64,000 bases of DNA from Pseudomonas moorei. GTDB lineage: Bacteria; Pseudomonadota; Gammaproteobacteria; Pseudomonadales; Pseudomonadaceae. The translations under genes and the position numbers were made by a program. Location of the stretch: positions 248,001 to 312,000 of the forward strand of contig NZ_VZPP01000005.1 in assembly GCF_008801475.1 (NCBI RefSeq). Direction: 5' to 3'. Every line of letters starts with the position of its first letter. Within the stretch, counting starts at the first letter, position 1. Below the pieces are notes generated by a model. It searched no databases, was not told where the DNA came from, and worked only from the letters and a program-made list of their open reading frames with translations. This document shows positions 1 to 13,050 of the stretch, piece after piece.

Positions 1-154
1 CGACCTGATGCGCAACCTGAATGCTTCGGACTGGTTCGATGCACCGAGCCTGACTGAAGTCAAAGCGACCACTGCGGGTCAGCTGGATCAGGCCAATGTC
101 TTCCAGCTGACCGTTCGTCAGACTCAGCCGGCAGCCGTGGAAGGTGAACAATGA
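1..154 (+). CDS. pilN: PilN C-terminus (partial), type IV pilus assembly
   Basis: The window opens inside a reading frame that stops at 152-154 and overlaps the pilO start by ATGA. Only about 50 residues are visible, ending in ...RQTQPAAVEGEQ. The strongest evidence is position: it lies directly before pilO, pilP and pilQ, where pilN always sits in Pseudomonas. PilN is a bitopic inner-membrane protein that pairs with PilO to form the periplasmic alignment complex between the cytoplasmic PilM ring and the PilQ secretin. The 5' part lies outside the window. Confidence 0.85.
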   Translation, partial: DLMRNLNASDWFDAPSLTEVKATTAGQLDQANVFQLTVRQTQPAAVEGEQ

Positions 155-774
155 GTCCCTCCGGATGGCTGGAAGGGCTGCGCAGGATCGATATTCACGA
201 ACTGGACACCCACAACATGGGTTCATGGCCGCCTGCGATCAAGGTGCTGGTGGGCGTGTTGGTCATGATCCTGGTGCTGGCTCTCGGTTACAGTTTCTCC
301 ACGAGCGAGGTTCGGAGCCGGCTTGACCTCAAGCGCGAAGAAGAGACGGTTCTCAAGGAACGGTTCGCCACCAAGGCGCGCATGGCGGCGAATCTGGAAC
401 TCTATAAGCAGCAACTGAGGGAGATGGAAAACTCCTTTGGTGTACTGCTACGGCAACTGCCCAGCGATACCGAAGTGCCCGGCCTGCTGGAAGACATCAC
501 TCGCACCGGTCTGGGGAGCGGGTTGGAGTTTGAAGAGATCAAGTTGCTGCCGGAGGTGACCCAACCGTTCTATATCGAACTGCCGATCCAGATCACCGTC
601 ACCGGTGCCTATCACGATCTGGCCACCTTCGTCAGCGGTGTGGCCGGGCTACCGCGCATCGTTACCTTGCATGATTTCGACCTGGTGCCGGCCAATCCCG
701 ACGGCGGCCCGAAGCTGCGCATGAGCATCCTCGCCAAGACCTATCGCTACAACGACAGGGGTTTGGATCAATGA
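151..774 (+). CDS. pilO: Type IV pilus inner-membrane alignment protein PilO
   Basis: The product has 207 residues, normal for PilO. There is a short cytoplasmic N-terminus, one membrane segment at about residues 29-50 (IKVLVGVLVMILVLALGYSF), a charged coiled-coil stretch at about 55-100 and a C-terminal ferredoxin-like periplasmic domain. PilO forms heterodimers with PilN and contacts PilP, aligning the pilus machine across the periplasm. The ATG overlaps the pilN stop (ATGA), and the stop overlaps the pilP start in the same way, so the genes are translationally coupled. Confidence 0.95.
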   Translation: MSPSGWLEGLRRIDIHELDTHNMGSWPPAIKVLVGVLVMILVLALGYSFSTSEVRSRLDLKREEETVLKERFATKARMAANLELYKQQLREMENSFGVLLRQLPSDTEVPGLLEDITRTGLGSGLEFEEIKLLPEVTQPFYIELPIQITVTGAYHDLATFVSGVAGLPRIVTLHDFDLVPANPDGGPKLRMSILAKTYRYNDRGLDQ

Positions 775-1298
775 GCCCGATTCGTTGTTTATCGATGGCT
801 GTGTCGTTAGTGGTCCTCTCCGGTTGTGGCAGTGGCGATGACTTCAGTGACCTGGATGCCTGGCTGAACGAAACGCGCCTGCGCGCACCGGGCAAGATTG
901 AACCAACGCCCACGATCCGGTCTTACCCGTCATTCACTTACAACGCAGCCAACCTGCGCAGCCCGTTTTCTCCGCAGGTCAGAATCGACCTGTCCGGCCA
1001 GAAACACGGCTCACGCAACGTCAGGCCCGACCCCGACCGGGTCAAGCAATACCTCGAGGGTTTCAACATCGAGCAGTTTGAAATGGTCGGCACGATTTCC
1101 AATGCAGCGGGCTCCTTTGCATTGCTGCGCGGGGCTGGCGGGGTGCACAGGCTGAAAGTCGGTGATTACCTGGGGCGCAATGATGGGCGGATCGTCGCCA
1201 TCAGCGGCTCACAAGTGGATGTGGTCGAAATCGTCCCTGACGGGGAAGGCGCCTGGCTGGAACGGCCTCGGACCATCCCTCTGAAAGAGCACTCATAG
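771..1298 (+). CDS. pilP: Type IV pilus lipoprotein PilP
   Basis: The product has 175 residues with a lipoprotein signal peptide ending at Cys19 (VVLSGC). A flexible linker follows, then a C-terminal beta-sandwich domain at about 90-165 containing FEMVGTI and VHRLKVGDYLGRNDGRI, characteristic of PilP. The lipoprotein links the PilN/PilO complex to the periplasmic domains of the PilQ secretin. The start overlaps the pilO stop by ATGA. A 13-nt gap leads to pilQ. Confidence 0.95.
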   Translation: MSPIRCLSMAVSLVVLSGCGSGDDFSDLDAWLNETRLRAPGKIEPTPTIRSYPSFTYNAANLRSPFSPQVRIDLSGQKHGSRNVRPDPDRVKQYLEGFNIEQFEMVGTISNAAGSFALLRGAGGVHRLKVGDYLGRNDGRIVAISGSQVDVVEIVPDGEGAWLERPRTIPLKEHS

Positions 1299-1311
1299 TG
1301 GAACCGGAAAA

Positions 1312-3384
1312 ATGAACAGGACTTTCTCAGCCATCGGAATGACGCTATGGATGGCGTTGTTGTCGCCGATGGCACAAGCGGCCAGCCTCAAGGCGCTGGA
1401 TGTCGTGGCGCTGCCGGGAGACAGCGTCGAGTTGAAGTTGGCATTCGATGAGCCGCCACCGGCCCCTCAGGGCTACACCACGGCGTCACCGGCGCGGATC
1501 GCGCTGGATTTGCCGGGAGTCGTCAGTCAATTGGCGAACAAAACCCGTGACTTGGGTGCTGGCAATGCCCGAAGCGCGACGGTGGTGGAGGTCAAGGATC
1601 GTACGCGGCTGATCATCAATTTGAGCCAATCGGCCCCCTACAGCACGCGAATCGAGGGCAACAACCTGTTGGTGGTGGTCGGGCAGGGCGGCAAAAACGC
1701 GACGGCCAGATCGACCGCCATTGCAGCGCCGGCTCCGGCGCGCCCCCCAGTGCCATCGGGCAAGGCTATCGGCGGTGTGGACTTCCAGCGTGGTACCCAG
1801 GGTGAAGGCAATGTGGTGATCGATCTGTCTGATCCGTCCATTGCGCCGGATATTCAGGAGCGCGACGGCAAGATCATCGTCGGGTTTGCCAGGACTCACT
1901 TGCCCGAACCCTTGCGCGTGCGTCTGGATGTGAAGGACTTCGCCACGCCGGTGCAGTTCATCAACGCCAGCGCCATCGGTGACCGGGCCATCATCACGAT
2001 CGAGCCCGGCGGTGGCGCCTTCGACTACTCGACCTATCAGACCGACAACAAACTCACGGTCAGCGTCCGTCCGGTGACCACCGACGACCTGCAAAAGCGT
2101 AACGCCGACCGCTACATCTACAGTGGTGAAAAGCTTTCGCTGAACTTCCAGGACATCGACGTGCGCTCAGTGCTGCAACTGATCGCGGACTTCACCAATC
2201 TCAATCTGGTCGCCAGCGATACGGTACAGGGCGGCATTACCCTGCGCCTGCAGAACGTCCCGTGGGATCAGGCACTGGATCTGGTGCTGAAAACCAAGGG
2301 GCTGGACAAGCGCAAGATCGGTAACGTGCTACTGGTGGCGCCGGCCGACGAAATTGCCGCCCGTGAGCGTCAGGAGCTGGAGTCGCAAAAACAGATCGCC
2401 GACCTGGCGCCGCTGCGGCGGGAGCTGTTGCAGGTCAATTACGCCAAGGCGGCGGATATCGCCAAACTGTTCCAGTCGGTGACCAGTGCCGAGGCGAAAG
2501 TCGACGAGCGGGGCTCCATCACTGTCGATGAGCGTACCAACAACATCATTGCCTACCAGACACAGGAACGACTCGACGAGCTGCGACGCATCGTTGCCCA
2601 GCTGGATATTCCGGTGCGCCAGGTCATGATCGAAGCACGCATCGTCGAAGCCAACGTCGATTACGACAAAAGCCTGGGTGTGCGCTGGGGCGGTTCGATC
2701 CAGAACAAGGGCAACTGGAATACATCCGGGGTCAGCAACGGCGCCAACGGATCATCGACCATCGGCACACCGGGTAGCACCAGCACCAATTCACCGTTCG
2801 TCGATTTAGGGGCGGCGAACAACACCTCAGGGATCGGCATTGCGTTTATTACCGATAACGTCTTGCTGGACCTGGAACTGACGGCCATGGAGAAGACCGG
2901 CAACGGGGAAATCGTCTCGCAACCCAAGGTCGTCACGTCCGACAAGGAAACCGCAAAAATCCTCAAGGGCACCGAGATTCCCTATCAGGAAGCCAGCTCC
3001 AGCGGCGCTACATCGGTGTCTTTCAAAGAGGCATCGCTCTCGCTGGAAGTGACGCCGCAGATCACTCCGGACAACCGGATCATCATGGAGGTCAAGGTCA
3101 CCAAGGACGAGCCGGACTACCTCAACAAGGTCCAGGATGTGCCGCCGATCAAGAAAAACGAGGTCAACGCCAAGGTCCTGGTCAACGATGGGGAGACTAT
3201 CGTCATTGGCGGTGTTTTCTCAAATACTCAAAGCAAGGTTGTAGATAAGGTGCCATTTCTTGGCGATGTGCCGTATCTTGGCCGCCTTTTCCGGCGTGAC
3301 GTGGTTTCGGAGAAAAAATCCGAGCTGTTGGTGTTTCTCACACCGCGTATCATGAATAACCAGGCGATTGCTGTGAGTCGTTGA
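1312..3384 (+). CDS. pilQ: Type IV pilus secretin PilQ
   Basis: The product has 690 residues, close to the usual PilQ length. A signal peptide is cleaved after AQA at about residue 24. Two AMIN domains (about 30-250) bind peptidoglycan. A secretin/TonB short N-terminal domain follows ([27 protein letters not shown]), then an NolW-like N1 domain and the C-terminal secretin beta-barrel domain (about 430-685). The barrel ends in the typical [15 protein letters not shown] and LLVFLTPRI motifs. It forms the outer-membrane pore for the pilus. aroK starts 4 nt after the stop. Confidence 0.97.
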   Translation: MNRTFSAIGMTLWMALLSPMAQAASLKALDVVALPGDSVELKLAFDEPPPAPQGYTTASPARIALDLPGVVSQLANKTRDLGAGNARSATVVEVKDRTRLIINLSQSAPYSTRIEGNNLLVVVGQGGKNATARSTAIAAPAPARPPVPSGKAIGGVDFQRGTQGEGNVVIDLSDPSIAPDIQERDGKIIVGFARTHLPEPLRVRLDVKDFATPVQFINASAIGDRAIITIEPGGGAFDYSTYQTDNKLTVSVRPVTTDDLQKRNADRYIYSGEKLSLNFQDIDVRSVLQLIADFTNLNLVASDTVQGGITLRLQNVPWDQALDLVLKTKGLDKRKIGNVLLVAPADEIAARERQELESQKQIADLAPLRRELLQVNYAKAADIAKLFQSVTSAEAKVDERGSITVDERTNNIIAYQTQERLDELRRIVAQLDIPVRQVMIEARIVEANVDYDKSLGVRWGGSIQNKGNWNTSGVSNGANGSSTIGTPGSTSTNSPFVDLGAANNTSGIGIAFITDNVLLDLELTAMEKTGNGEIVSQPKVVTSDKETAKILKGTEIPYQEASSSGATSVSFKEASLSLEVTPQITPDNRIIMEVKVTKDEPDYLNKVQDVPPIKKNEVNAKVLVNDGETIVIGGVFSNTQSKVVDKVPFLGDVPYLGRLFRRDVVSEKKSELLVFLTPRIMNNQAIAVSR

Positions 3385-3388
3385 TTCT

Positions 3389-3907
3389 GTGCGAAATTTG
3401 ATTCTTGTAGGACCGATGGGCGCTGGAAAAAGCACCATCGGCCGGTTGCTGGCCAAAGAGCTGCGCTTGCCATTCAAAGATTCCGATAAGGAAATTGAAT
3501 TACGCACGGGCGCCAATATCCCATGGATCTTCGATAAAGAAGGCGAACCGGGCTTTCGTGACCGCGAGGAGGCAATGATTGCCGAACTGTGCGATTACGA
3601 TGGCGTGGTGCTGGCGACCGGCGGCGGTGCAGTGATGCGCGAAGCCAATCGTCGGGCTCTGCGCGCCGGTGGGCGGGTGGTTTATCTGCATGCCTCTGTC
3701 GAGCAGCAGGTCGGCCGCACGTCGCGCGACCGCAATCGGCCCTTGTTGCGCACCGCCGATCCGGCCAAGACCCTTCGTGATCTGCTGGCGATCCGCGATC
3801 CGCTGTATCGGGAAATCGCTGATCTGGTGGTGGAAACCGATGAGCGACCGCCACGAATGGTCGTGCTCGATATCCTCGAACGCTTGCAGCAGCTGCCTCC
3901 CCGTTAA
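3389..3907 (+). CDS. aroK: Shikimate kinase AroK
   Basis: The product has 172 residues and phosphorylates shikimate at the 3-hydroxyl in aromatic amino acid synthesis. The Walker A loop is GPMGAGKST near residues 8-16. The shikimate-binding and lid regions are visible as [18 protein letters not shown] and [11 protein letters not shown]. The start is GTG at 3389, four nt after the pilQ stop, which gives the full family N-terminus MRNLILVG. An in-frame ATG at 3416 would remove half of the P-loop, so GTG is preferred. The pilQ-aroK-aroB order is conserved in gammaproteobacteria. Confidence 0.96.
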   Translation: MRNLILVGPMGAGKSTIGRLLAKELRLPFKDSDKEIELRTGANIPWIFDKEGEPGFRDREEAMIAELCDYDGVVLATGGGAVMREANRRALRAGGRVVYLHASVEQQVGRTSRDRNRPLLRTADPAKTLRDLLAIRDPLYREIADLVVETDERPPRMVVLDILERLQQLPPR

Positions 3908-3941
3908 TGCGCAGAGCGAAATGCGCTATCCTCGGCGTCCT

Positions 3942-3965
3942 GCCACAACCGCTCAAGGTTGTGGC
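3942..3965. other. Perfect inverted repeat between aroK and aroB
   Basis: A 9-bp perfect stem (GCCACAACC / GGTTGTGGC) surrounds a 6-nt loop in the 152-nt aroK-aroB gap. No T-run follows, so it is not a convincing intrinsic terminator. It may be an RNA processing or attenuation structure separating pilQ-aroK from aroB. Confidence 0.5.
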
Positions 3966-4059
3966 GAACGGCGACCCAACGGCGTCAATAACTGCAAAGG
4001 CCGTGGACATTCGTTAACTCAAGGCGGAACGCCTGATTCCATCTTCACTGTGGGGACAC

Positions 4060-5160
4060 ATGCAGACACTCAAGGTCGATCTAGGCGAGCGCAGCTACCC
4101 GATTCATATTGGCGAAGGTTTGTTGGATCAGCCTGAGCTGCTGGCCCCGCATATTCGCGGACGGCAAGTGGCAATCATCTCCAACGAAACCGTCGCGCCG
4201 CTCTATCTCGAACGTCTGACCCGCAGCCTCGCGCAGTTCTCGGTGATTTCCGTGGTGCTGCCCGACGGCGAAGCCTTCAAAACCTGGGAAACCCTGCAAC
4301 TGATCTTCGATGGCCTGCTGACCGCGCGGCACGATCGCCGCACCACGGTGATTGCCCTCGGTGGCGGTGTGATCGGTGACATGGCCGGTTTTGCTGCCGC
4401 CTGCTACCAGCGCGGCGTCGATTTCATTCAGGTTCCGACCACATTGCTGTCGCAAGTCGACTCCTCGGTGGGCGGCAAGACCGGGATCAACCACCCGCTG
4501 GGCAAGAACATGGTGGGTGCCTTCTATCAGCCGAATGTCGTGCTCATCGACACGGCCTCCCTCAAGACCCTGCCGGCCCGTGAACTGTCCGCCGGCCTGG
4601 CTGAAGTCATCAAATACGGGCTGATCTGTGATGAGCCGTTCCTGACCTGGCTCGAAGACAACGTCGATCGCCTGCGCAACCTGGATCAGCAAGCCCTGAC
4701 CTACGCCATCGAGCGTTCCTGTGCAGCCAAGGCCGCCGTGGTCGGCGCCGATGAGAAAGAGACCGGCGTGCGCGCAACGTTGAACCTGGGCCACACCTTC
4801 GGCCACGCCATCGAAACTCACATGGGGTATGGTGTCTGGCTTCACGGTGAGGCCGTCGCTGCGGGCACCGTAATGGCGTTGGAAATGTCCGCACGCCTGG
4901 GCTGGATCAGCGAACAGGACCGCGACCGCGGCATTCGCCTGTTCCAGCGCGCCGGCCTGCCGGTCATCCCGCCGCAAGAGATGACTGAAGCCGATTTCCT
5001 CGAACATATGGCAATTGATAAAAAAGTGATCGACGGTCGTTTGCGCCTGGTGCTGCTGCGCCAAATGGGCGAAGCAGTGGTGACCGACGATTATCCGAAA
5101 GAGGTTTTACAGGCCACGCTGGGAGCGGATTACCGCGCCCTGGCTCAGCTTAAAGGTTAA
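4060..5160 (+). CDS. aroB: 3-dehydroquinate synthase AroB
   Basis: The product has 366 residues. It converts DAHP to 3-dehydroquinate, the second step of the shikimate pathway, using NAD+ and a divalent metal. Visible signatures are the NAD-binding [19 protein letters not shown] and [31 protein letters not shown], followed by metal ligands in AEVIKYG and [12 protein letters not shown] and in [14 protein letters not shown]. The start ATG at 4060 lies behind a purine-rich GTGGGGAC. It sits with aroK as in other pseudomonads. Confidence 0.97.
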   Translation: MQTLKVDLGERSYPIHIGEGLLDQPELLAPHIRGRQVAIISNETVAPLYLERLTRSLAQFSVISVVLPDGEAFKTWETLQLIFDGLLTARHDRRTTVIALGGGVIGDMAGFAAACYQRGVDFIQVPTTLLSQVDSSVGGKTGINHPLGKNMVGAFYQPNVVLIDTASLKTLPARELSAGLAEVIKYGLICDEPFLTWLEDNVDRLRNLDQQALTYAIERSCAAKAAVVGADEKETGVRATLNLGHTFGHAIETHMGYGVWLHGEAVAAGTVMALEMSARLGWISEQDRDRGIRLFQRAGLPVIPPQEMTEADFLEHMAIDKKVIDGRLRLVLLRQMGEAVVTDDYPKEVLQATLGADYRALAQLKG

Positions 5161-5170
5161 TAAGATCGCG

Positions 5171-6775
5171 ATGACTAGTTTGCATGCGGACGAGGCTTTC
5201 CTCGGCCATTACCAGTTGAGTCATGACCCTTTTGCTCCACGGGTGCCTGGCTTCAAGTTTTTCCCGGCCCAGCGCAAACCGGTGCTGGGACAACTGCACC
5301 ACCTGGCGCGTTACAGCCAGTTGCTGCTGGTCGTCACCGGTCCCCAAGGCAGTGGCAAGACCCTGTTGCGCCAGGCCCTGGTGGCCAGCACCAACAAACA
5401 GTCGGTGCAGAGCGTGGTGGTTTCCGCCCGTGGCGCCGGTGATTCGGCAGGCATCTTGCGCCAGGTCGCCCAGGCGCTGGACGTTGCCCAGGCCGAGATC
5501 GGCGCAATTCTGGCTCAGGTGGTGCAATTGGCGCTCACCGGTCAGGAAGTCTATCTGCTGGTGGATGACGCCGAGCAACTCGACGAGTCCGCGCTGGAAG
5601 CCTTGATGGCCCTGGCGGCTGGCGCGCCGGAAGGTCGCCCCCATGTGTTCCTGTTTGGCGAGTCGTCGCTGATTGCCCAGTTGGAGCAGTTGAGCCTCGA
5701 GGAAGAGCGCTTCCACGTCATCGAACTGCAGCCTTACACCGTAGAGGAAACGCGCGAATACCTGGAGCAGCGTCTCGAAGGTGCCGGCCGGGGTATCGAA
5801 CTTTTTACCGCGGATCAGATCTCTGATATTCATGAAAGCGCTGACGGTTGGCCTGGCAACATCAACCAGGTCGCCCGCGATGCCATGATCGAAGCCATGA
5901 TTGCCAGCCGCACAGCGGTCAAGCGTCCAAGTATGGGGTTCAATATGCCGAAGAAGCACGTATTGGCAATTTCCGCCGTCGTTGTGGTCGCGGTAGCTGC
6001 CGCCTGGTTGATGCCGGGTCGCAACAAAGCGCCGACCACGGGGGCGCCTGCCAACGAACAGGCGCAATTGCCACTTGGCCAGGGCAAGCCGCAAGCCAAC
6101 GGTGGCGCGCCGGCCGTCGAATTCGCCGGCAACACGCAGCCGATGCCATTGCCGTTGGTCGGTAATTCGCAGCCGGTCATGCGCGGCCCGCTGGCCGAAG
6201 CGGCGGGTGGCATTACCGAGGGTGATGACGGTGTGCCGGTCGAAGGTTCCAGCGCCACGCCGCCGACCGTGACCACGACTGCTCCGCCTGCGGGCGTGCC
6301 TGCCGGTCCTGCGCCGACACCTGCAGCCAAGCCAACGCCGGCACCGACTCAGGTCGCTACCGCCAAGCTAGCGCCTGTTCCGGCCGCCAAGCCTGCACCT
6401 GCTCCGGCACCGGTCGCCAAAGCCGCGCCAGCGGCCAAGCCGGTTGAAAAACCGGCCGAGAAACCAGTCGCCGTGGCCAAGGCTGCAGGTGGCACCTGGT
6501 ATGCAGGCCAGGCTCCGGGCAACTACGTTGTGCAGATCCTCGGCACCAGCTCCGAAGCGGCCGCGCAAAACTTCGTCAAGGAGCAGGGCGGCGAGTACCG
6601 CTACTTCAAGAAAGTCCTCAACGGCAAGCCGCTCTATGTGATCACCTACGGCAGTTTCGCCAATCGTGATGCAGCCGTTTCCGCCATCAAGGCCTTGCCA
6701 GCGAAGGTTCAGGCTGGTAAACCTTGGCCTCGCACTGTCGCCAGCGTCCAACAGGAACTGGCAACAACTCGCTGA
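5171..6775 (+). CDS. AAA ATPase with SPOR domain (DamX-like)
   Basis: The product has 534 residues. An N-terminal ExeA/AAA-type ATPase domain has Walker A GPQGSGKT at 57-64 and Walker B VYLLVDDAEQL near 126-136. One membrane segment lies at about 258-278 (HVLAISAVVVVAVAAAWLM). A long Ala/Pro/Lys-rich linker follows (about 285-440), then a C-terminal SPOR domain (about 448-525; NYVVQILGTSS, YVITYGSF) that binds denuded septal peptidoglycan. Domain order and position after aroB match E. coli DamX, a cell division protein, although the ATPase part is larger here. The start ATG lies 10 nt after the aroB stop. Confidence 0.88.
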   Translation: MTSLHADEAFLGHYQLSHDPFAPRVPGFKFFPAQRKPVLGQLHHLARYSQLLLVVTGPQGSGKTLLRQALVASTNKQSVQSVVVSARGAGDSAGILRQVAQALDVAQAEIGAILAQVVQLALTGQEVYLLVDDAEQLDESALEALMALAAGAPEGRPHVFLFGESSLIAQLEQLSLEEERFHVIELQPYTVEETREYLEQRLEGAGRGIELFTADQISDIHESADGWPGNINQVARDAMIEAMIASRTAVKRPSMGFNMPKKHVLAISAVVVVAVAAAWLMPGRNKAPTTGAPANEQAQLPLGQGKPQANGGAPAVEFAGNTQPMPLPLVGNSQPVMRGPLAEAAGGITEGDDGVPVEGSSATPPTVTTTAPPAGVPAGPAPTPAAKPTPAPTQVATAKLAPVPAAKPAPAPAPVAKAAPAAKPVEKPAEKPVAVAKAAGGTWYAGQAPGNYVVQILGTSSEAAAQNFVKEQGGEYRYFKKVLNGKPLYVITYGSFANRDAAVSAIKALPAKVQAGKPWPRTVASVQQELATTR

Positions 6776-6781
6776 AGATTC

Positions 6782-6802
6782 GGCGGCCTTACCCAGGCCG
6801 CC
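6782..6802 (+). terminator. GC-rich hairpin after the SPOR/AAA gene
   Basis: A 7-bp stem (GGCGGCC / GGCCGCC) with a 7-nt loop begins 6 nt after the stop codon. The following sequence is CT-rich but lacks a clean T-run, so termination here is plausible but weak. It is the first element in the 349-nt gap before gltB. The rest of that gap is AT-rich and holds the gltB promoter candidate. Confidence 0.45.
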
Positions 6803-6986
6803 TCTCCAAGCACCTCAAAATTCTACAAGTGCGCGCAGTCTCTACAGACCGCGTGCCTTGTGGTGTCTGCGTCACAGTAGTCTTTGAGTCGTTGCGGTCA
6901 AAATTAAAAAAGTTTTGACTAGCACAGCAGATCGCTTTAAACCTTTCACAAATGCGACATGGATTTGCGACATTTCGTCGTCAAAT

Positions 6987-7015
6987 TTGTGAGGCTAAGT
7001 GTCGGTGTGTACAAT
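6987..7015 (+). promoter_or_regulatory. Putative sigma-70 promoter of gltBD
   Basis: A TTGTGA hexamer (6987-6992) and a TACAAT hexamer (7010-7015) are separated by 17 nt, close to the sigma-70 consensus. They lie about 110 nt upstream of the gltB start, in an AT-rich gap of about 350 nt. The call rests on hexamer match and spacing only. Confidence 0.5.
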
Positions 7016-7124
7016 GACCTCCCTTTTGCCCCCGCAAAGCCGGCGCACGTTCGGCGTGGATGGTAAGTGGTTGAATTGAAAAGAAATTTGCCTCGATAAG
7101 AGGCAGCCTGGTGAGAAAGTGTCT

Positions 7125-10100
7125 ATGAAAGCAGGTCTGTACCAACCAGATGAATTCAAGGATAACTGCGGTTTCGGCCTGATAGCCCACATGCAGGGCG
7201 AGCCCAGTCATACCCTATTGCAAACGGCCATCGAGGCCCTGACCTGCATGACCCACCGCGGTGGGATTAATGCCGACGGCAAGACCGGTGACGGTTGCGG
7301 TCTGCTGATTCAAAAGCCGGACGTGTTCCTGCGAGCCATCGCCCAGGAAACGTTCGGCGTCGACCTGCCCAAGCAATATGCCGTGGGCATGGTCTTCTTC
7401 AACCAGGACCCGGTCAAAGCCGAAGCCGCTCGCGAGAACATGAACCGCGAGATCCTGGCCGCCGGCTTGCAGCTGGTTGGCTGGCGCAAAGTGCCGATCG
7501 ACACCAGCGTCCTCGGCCGCCTGGCCCTTGAGCGTCTGCCGCAGATCGAGCAGGTGTTCATCGGCGGTGAAGGCCTGAGCGACCAGGACATGGCCGTTAA
7601 GCTGTTCACCTCCCGTCGTCGCTCGTCCGTGGCCAACGCCGCCGACGTCGATCACTACGTCTGCAGCTTTTCCCACAAGACCATCATTTATAAAGGCCTG
7701 ATGATGCCGGCGGACTTGACCGCCTTCTATCCGGACCTGAGCGATGAGCGCCTGCAAACCTCGATTTGCGTGTTCCACCAGCGCTTCTCCACCAACACCC
7801 TGCCGAAATGGCCGCTGGCCCAACCGTTCCGCTTCCTGGCGCACAACGGCGAGATCAACACCATCACCGGCAACCGCAACTGGGCCGTGGCCCGTCGCAC
7901 CAAGTTCACCAACGATCTGATGGACCTGGAAGAACTCGGCCCGCTGGTCAACCGCGTTGGTTCCGACTCCTCCAGCATGGACAACATGCTCGAGCTGATG
8001 GTCACCGGTGGCATCGACCTGTTCCGTGGCGTGCGGATGATCATTCCGCCAGCGTGGCAGAACGTCGAGACCATGGACCCGGATCTGCGTGCGTTCTACG
8101 AATACAACTCGATGCACATGGAGCCGTGGGACGGCCCGGCCGGCGTGGTCATGACCGATGGTCGCTACGCGGTGTGCCTGCTCGACCGTAACGGTCTGCG
8201 TCCGGCGCGCTGGGTCACCACCAAGAACGGCTTCATCACCCTGGCCTCTGAAATCGGCGTCTGGAACTACCAGCCTGAAGACGTGATCGCCAAGGGCCGT
8301 GTGGGCCCAGGCCAGATCTTTGCCGTGGACACCGAAACCGGTCAGATCCTCGACACCGATGCCATCGACAACCGCCTGAAGTCTCGTCATCCGTACAAGC
8401 AATGGCTGCGCAAGAACGCCCTGCGCATCCAGGCGACCATGGAAGACAACGACCACGGTTCGGCGTTCTACGACGTCGATCAGCTCAAGCAATACATGAA
8501 GATGTACCAGGTCACGTTCGAAGAGCGCGACCAGGTGCTGCGTCCGCTCGGCGAGCAAGGCTACGAAGCCGTGGGCTCCATGGGCGACGATACGCCGATG
8601 GCCGTGCTGTCCCAGCGCGTGCGCACGCCGTACGACTATTTCCGCCAGCAGTTCGCGCAGGTGACCAACCCGCCGATCGACCCGCTGCGTGAAGCCATCG
8701 TCATGTCGCTGGAAATCTGCCTCGGTGCCGAGCGCAACATTTTCCAGGAGTCGCCGGAACACGCCTCGCGCGTGATCCTCAGCTCGCCGGTCATTTCCCC
8801 GGCCAAGTGGCGCTCGCTGATGAACCTCGATCGTCCGGGCTTCGAGCGCGCGATCATCGATCTGAACTACGACGAAAGCGTCGGCCTCGAAGCGGCGATC
8901 CGCAACGTTGCCGATCAGGCTGAAGAAGCCGTGCGCGCCGGTCGTACCCAGGTCGTGCTGAGTGACCGTCACATCGCCCCGGGCAAGCTGCCGATCCACG
9001 CTTCCCTGGCCACTGGCGCGGTGCACCATCGCCTGACCGAAAAAGGCCTGCGTTGCGACTCCAACATCCTGGTGGAAACCGCGACCGCCCGTGATCCGCA
9101 TCACTTCGCCGTGTTGATCGGTTTCGGTGCCTCTGCCGTTTATCCGTTCCTGGCTTATGAAGTGCTGGGTGACTTGATCCGTACCGGTGAAGTGCTGGGC
9201 GACCTCTACGAGGTGTTCAAGAACTACCGCAAAGGCATCACCAAGGGCCTGCTCAAGATCCTGTCGAAGATGGGTATCTCGACCATCACGTCTTACCGTG
9301 GTGCGCAGTTGTTCGAAGCCATCGGCCTGTCCGAGGAAGTCTGCAACCTGAGCTTCCGTGGCGTGCCAAGCCGCATCAAGGGTGCGCGTTTCGTCGACAT
9401 CGAAGCCGAGCAGAAAGCCCTGGCCACCGAAGCCTGGAGCCCGCGCAAGCCGATCCAGCAAGGCGGCCTGCTGAAGTTCGTCCACGGTGGCGAATATCAC
9501 GCGTACAACCCGGACGTGGTCAACACCCTGCAAGCCGCTGTGCAGCAGGGCGACTACAGCAAGTTCAAGGAATACACATCGCTGGTGGATAACCGTCCGG
9601 TGTCGATGATCCGCGACCTGCTGAAAGTCAAAACCCTCGACAAGCCGCTGGACATCAGCGAAATCGAACCGCTGGAATCGGTGCTCAAGCGCTTCGACTC
9701 CGCGGGTATCTCGCTGGGCGCCCTGTCGCCGGAAGCTCACGAAGCCCTGGCCGAAGCCATGAACCGCCTCGGTGCGCGTTCCAACTCCGGCGAAGGCGGC
9801 GAAGACCCGGCGCGCTACGGCACCATCAAGAGCTCGAAAATCAAGCAGGTTGCCACTGGCCGTTTTGGCGTGACCCCGGAATACCTGGTCAATGCCGAAG
9901 TGCTGCAGATCAAGGTTGCCCAGGGCGCCAAGCCGGGCGAGGGCGGTCAACTGCCGGGCGGCAAGGTCAACGGTCTGATCGCCAAACTGCGTTATGCAGT
10001 GCCGGGCGTGACCCTGATTTCGCCGCCGCCGCACCACGACATCTACTCGATCGAAGACTTGTCGCAGCTGATTTTCGACCTCAAACAAGTCAACCCGAAA

Positions 10101-11570
10101 GCGCTGGTTTCGGTGAAGCTGGTGGCTGAAGCGGGCGTCGGCACCATCGCCGCCGGTGTGGCCAAGGCCTACGCGGACTTGATCACCATCTCCGGCTACG
10201 ACGGCGGTACCGGTGCATCGCCGCTGACCTCGATCAAATACGCGGGCGCCCCGTGGGAACTCGGCCTGGCCGAAACCCACCAGACCCTGCGCGGCAACGA
10301 CCTGCGCGGCAAAGTCCGGGTACAGACCGATGGCGGCCTGAAAACCGGCCTCGACGTGATCAAGGCGGCCATCCTCGGCGCTGAAAGCTTCGGCTTCGGC
10401 ACCGCGCCGATGATCGCCCTGGGCTGCAAATACCTGCGCATCTGCCACCTGAACAACTGCGCCACCGGCGTTGCGACCCAGAACGAGAAGCTGCGCAAGG
10501 ATCACTACATCGGCACCGTCGACATGGTGGTCAACTTCTTCACCTACGTCGCCGAAGAAACCCGTGAGTGGCTGGCCAAGCTGGGTGTGCGCTCCCTCGA
10601 AGAGCTGATCGGCCGTACCGACTTGCTGGAAATCATCGAGGGGCAGACCGCCAAGCAGCATCACCTGGACCTGACCCCGTTGCTCGGCAGCGATCACGTG
10701 CCGGCTGACAAGCCTCAGTTCTGTGGCGTTGACCGTAACCCGCCGTTCGACAAGGGCCTGCTGGCCGAGAAAATGGTCGACATGGCCACTTCGGCGATCA
10801 ACGACCTGAGCGGCGCCGAGTTCGCCCTGGATATCTGCAACTGCGACCGTTCCATCGGCGCGCGGATCTCCGGTGAAATCGCCCGCAAGCACGGCAACCA
10901 GGGCATGGCCAACGCACCGATCACGTTCCGTTTCAAAGGGACTGCCGGTCAGAGCTTCGGCGTGTGGAACGCTGGAGGCCTGAACATGTACCTGGAAGGC
11001 GATGCCAACGACTACGTCGGCAAAGGCATGACCGGTGGCAAGCTGGTCATCGTTCCGCCGAAGGGCAGCGTCTACAAGACCCAGGACAGTGCCATCATCG
11101 GCAACACCTGCCTGTACGGCGCCACTGGCGGCAAGCTGTTCGCCGCCGGCACCGCGGGTGAGCGTTTCGCCGTGCGTAACTCCGGTGCCCACACCGTCGT
11201 GGAAGGCACTGGCGATCACTGCTGCGAGTACATGACCGGTGGTTTCGTCTGTGTTCTGGGCAAGACCGGTTACAACTTCGGTTCTGGCATGACCGGTGGT
11301 TTCGCCTACGTGCTCGACCAGGACAACACTTTCGTTGACCGGGTCAACCACGAACTGGTGGAAATCCAGCGGATCAGCGGCGAGGCGATGGAAGCCTACC
11401 GCAGCCACCTGCAGCGCGTGCTGAACGAGTACGTCGAGGAAACCGACAGCGAGTGGGGTCGTGAACTCGCCGAAAACCTCGACGATTACGTGCGCCGTTT
11501 CTGGTTGGTCAAGCCCAAGGCTGCCTCCCTGAAATCGTTGCTTTCCAGCACCCGTGCCAACCCGCAGTGA
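7125..11570 (+). CDS. gltB: Glutamate synthase (NADPH) large subunit
   Basis: The product has 1481 residues from the ATG at 7125; a GTG two codons upstream is possible but less likely. The N-terminal class II glutaminase domain has its nucleophile at Cys15 ([17 protein letters not shown]), exposed after propeptide removal. A central domain and an FMN-binding synthase domain follow. The synthase domain carries the Cys cluster [12 protein letters not shown] for the 3Fe-4S centre. The C-terminal GXG repeat domain contains [19 protein letters not shown]. The enzyme transfers the glutamine amide to 2-oxoglutarate, using electrons delivered by GltD. Confidence 0.97.
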   Translation: MKAGLYQPDEFKDNCGFGLIAHMQGEPSHTLLQTAIEALTCMTHRGGINADGKTGDGCGLLIQKPDVFLRAIAQETFGVDLPKQYAVGMVFFNQDPVKAEAARENMNREILAAGLQLVGWRKVPIDTSVLGRLALERLPQIEQVFIGGEGLSDQDMAVKLFTSRRRSSVANAADVDHYVCSFSHKTIIYKGLMMPADLTAFYPDLSDERLQTSICVFHQRFSTNTLPKWPLAQPFRFLAHNGEINTITGNRNWAVARRTKFTNDLMDLEELGPLVNRVGSDSSSMDNMLELMVTGGIDLFRGVRMIIPPAWQNVETMDPDLRAFYEYNSMHMEPWDGPAGVVMTDGRYAVCLLDRNGLRPARWVTTKNGFITLASEIGVWNYQPEDVIAKGRVGPGQIFAVDTETGQILDTDAIDNRLKSRHPYKQWLRKNALRIQATMEDNDHGSAFYDVDQLKQYMKMYQVTFEERDQVLRPLGEQGYEAVGSMGDDTPMAVLSQRVRTPYDYFRQQFAQVTNPPIDPLREAIVMSLEICLGAERNIFQESPEHASRVILSSPVISPAKWRSLMNLDRPGFERAIIDLNYDESVGLEAAIRNVADQAEEAVRAGRTQVVLSDRHIAPGKLPIHASLATGAVHHRLTEKGLRCDSNILVETATARDPHHFAVLIGFGASAVYPFLAYEVLGDLIRTGEVLGDLYEVFKNYRKGITKGLLKILSKMGISTITSYRGAQLFEAIGLSEEVCNLSFRGVPSRIKGARFVDIEAEQKALATEAWSPRKPIQQGGLLKFVHGGEYHAYNPDVVNTLQAAVQQGDYSKFKEYTSLVDNRPVSMIRDLLKVKTLDKPLDISEIEPLESVLKRFDSAGISLGALSPEAHEALAEAMNRLGARSNSGEGGEDPARYGTIKSSKIKQVATGRFGVTPEYLVNAEVLQIKVAQGAKPGEGGQLPGGKVNGLIAKLRYAVPGVTLISPPPHHDIYSIEDLSQLIFDLKQVNPKALVSVKLVAEAGVGTIAAGVAKAYADLITISGYDGGTGASPLTSIKYAGAPWELGLAETHQTLRGNDLRGKVRVQTDGGLKTGLDVIKAAILGAESFGFGTAPMIALGCKYLRICHLNNCATGVATQNEKLRKDHYIGTVDMVVNFFTYVAEETREWLAKLGVRSLEELIGRTDLLEIIEGQTAKQHHLDLTPLLGSDHVPADKPQFCGVDRNPPFDKGLLAEKMVDMATSAINDLSGAEFALDICNCDRSIGARISGEIARKHGNQGMANAPITFRFKGTAGQSFGVWNAGGLNMYLEGDANDYVGKGMTGGKLVIVPPKGSVYKTQDSAIIGNTCLYGATGGKLFAAGTAGERFAVRNSGAHTVVEGTGDHCCEYMTGGFVCVLGKTGYNFGSGMTGGFAYVLDQDNTFVDRVNHELVEIQRISGEAMEAYRSHLQRVLNEYVEETDSEWGRELAENLDDYVRRFWLVKPKAASLKSLLSSTRANPQ

Positions 11571-13022
<1,452 letters not shown>

Positions 13023-13050
13023 GCTTCGTTAGACACGGCACTGCAATACC

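Noticed and set aside
7215..11408. A 1397-codon open frame on the - strand opposite gltB
   Set aside because: It exactly shadows gltB, which has full domain conservation. The opposite frame is His/Gln/Asp/Val-rich with no recognisable motif, as expected from high-GC codon bias.
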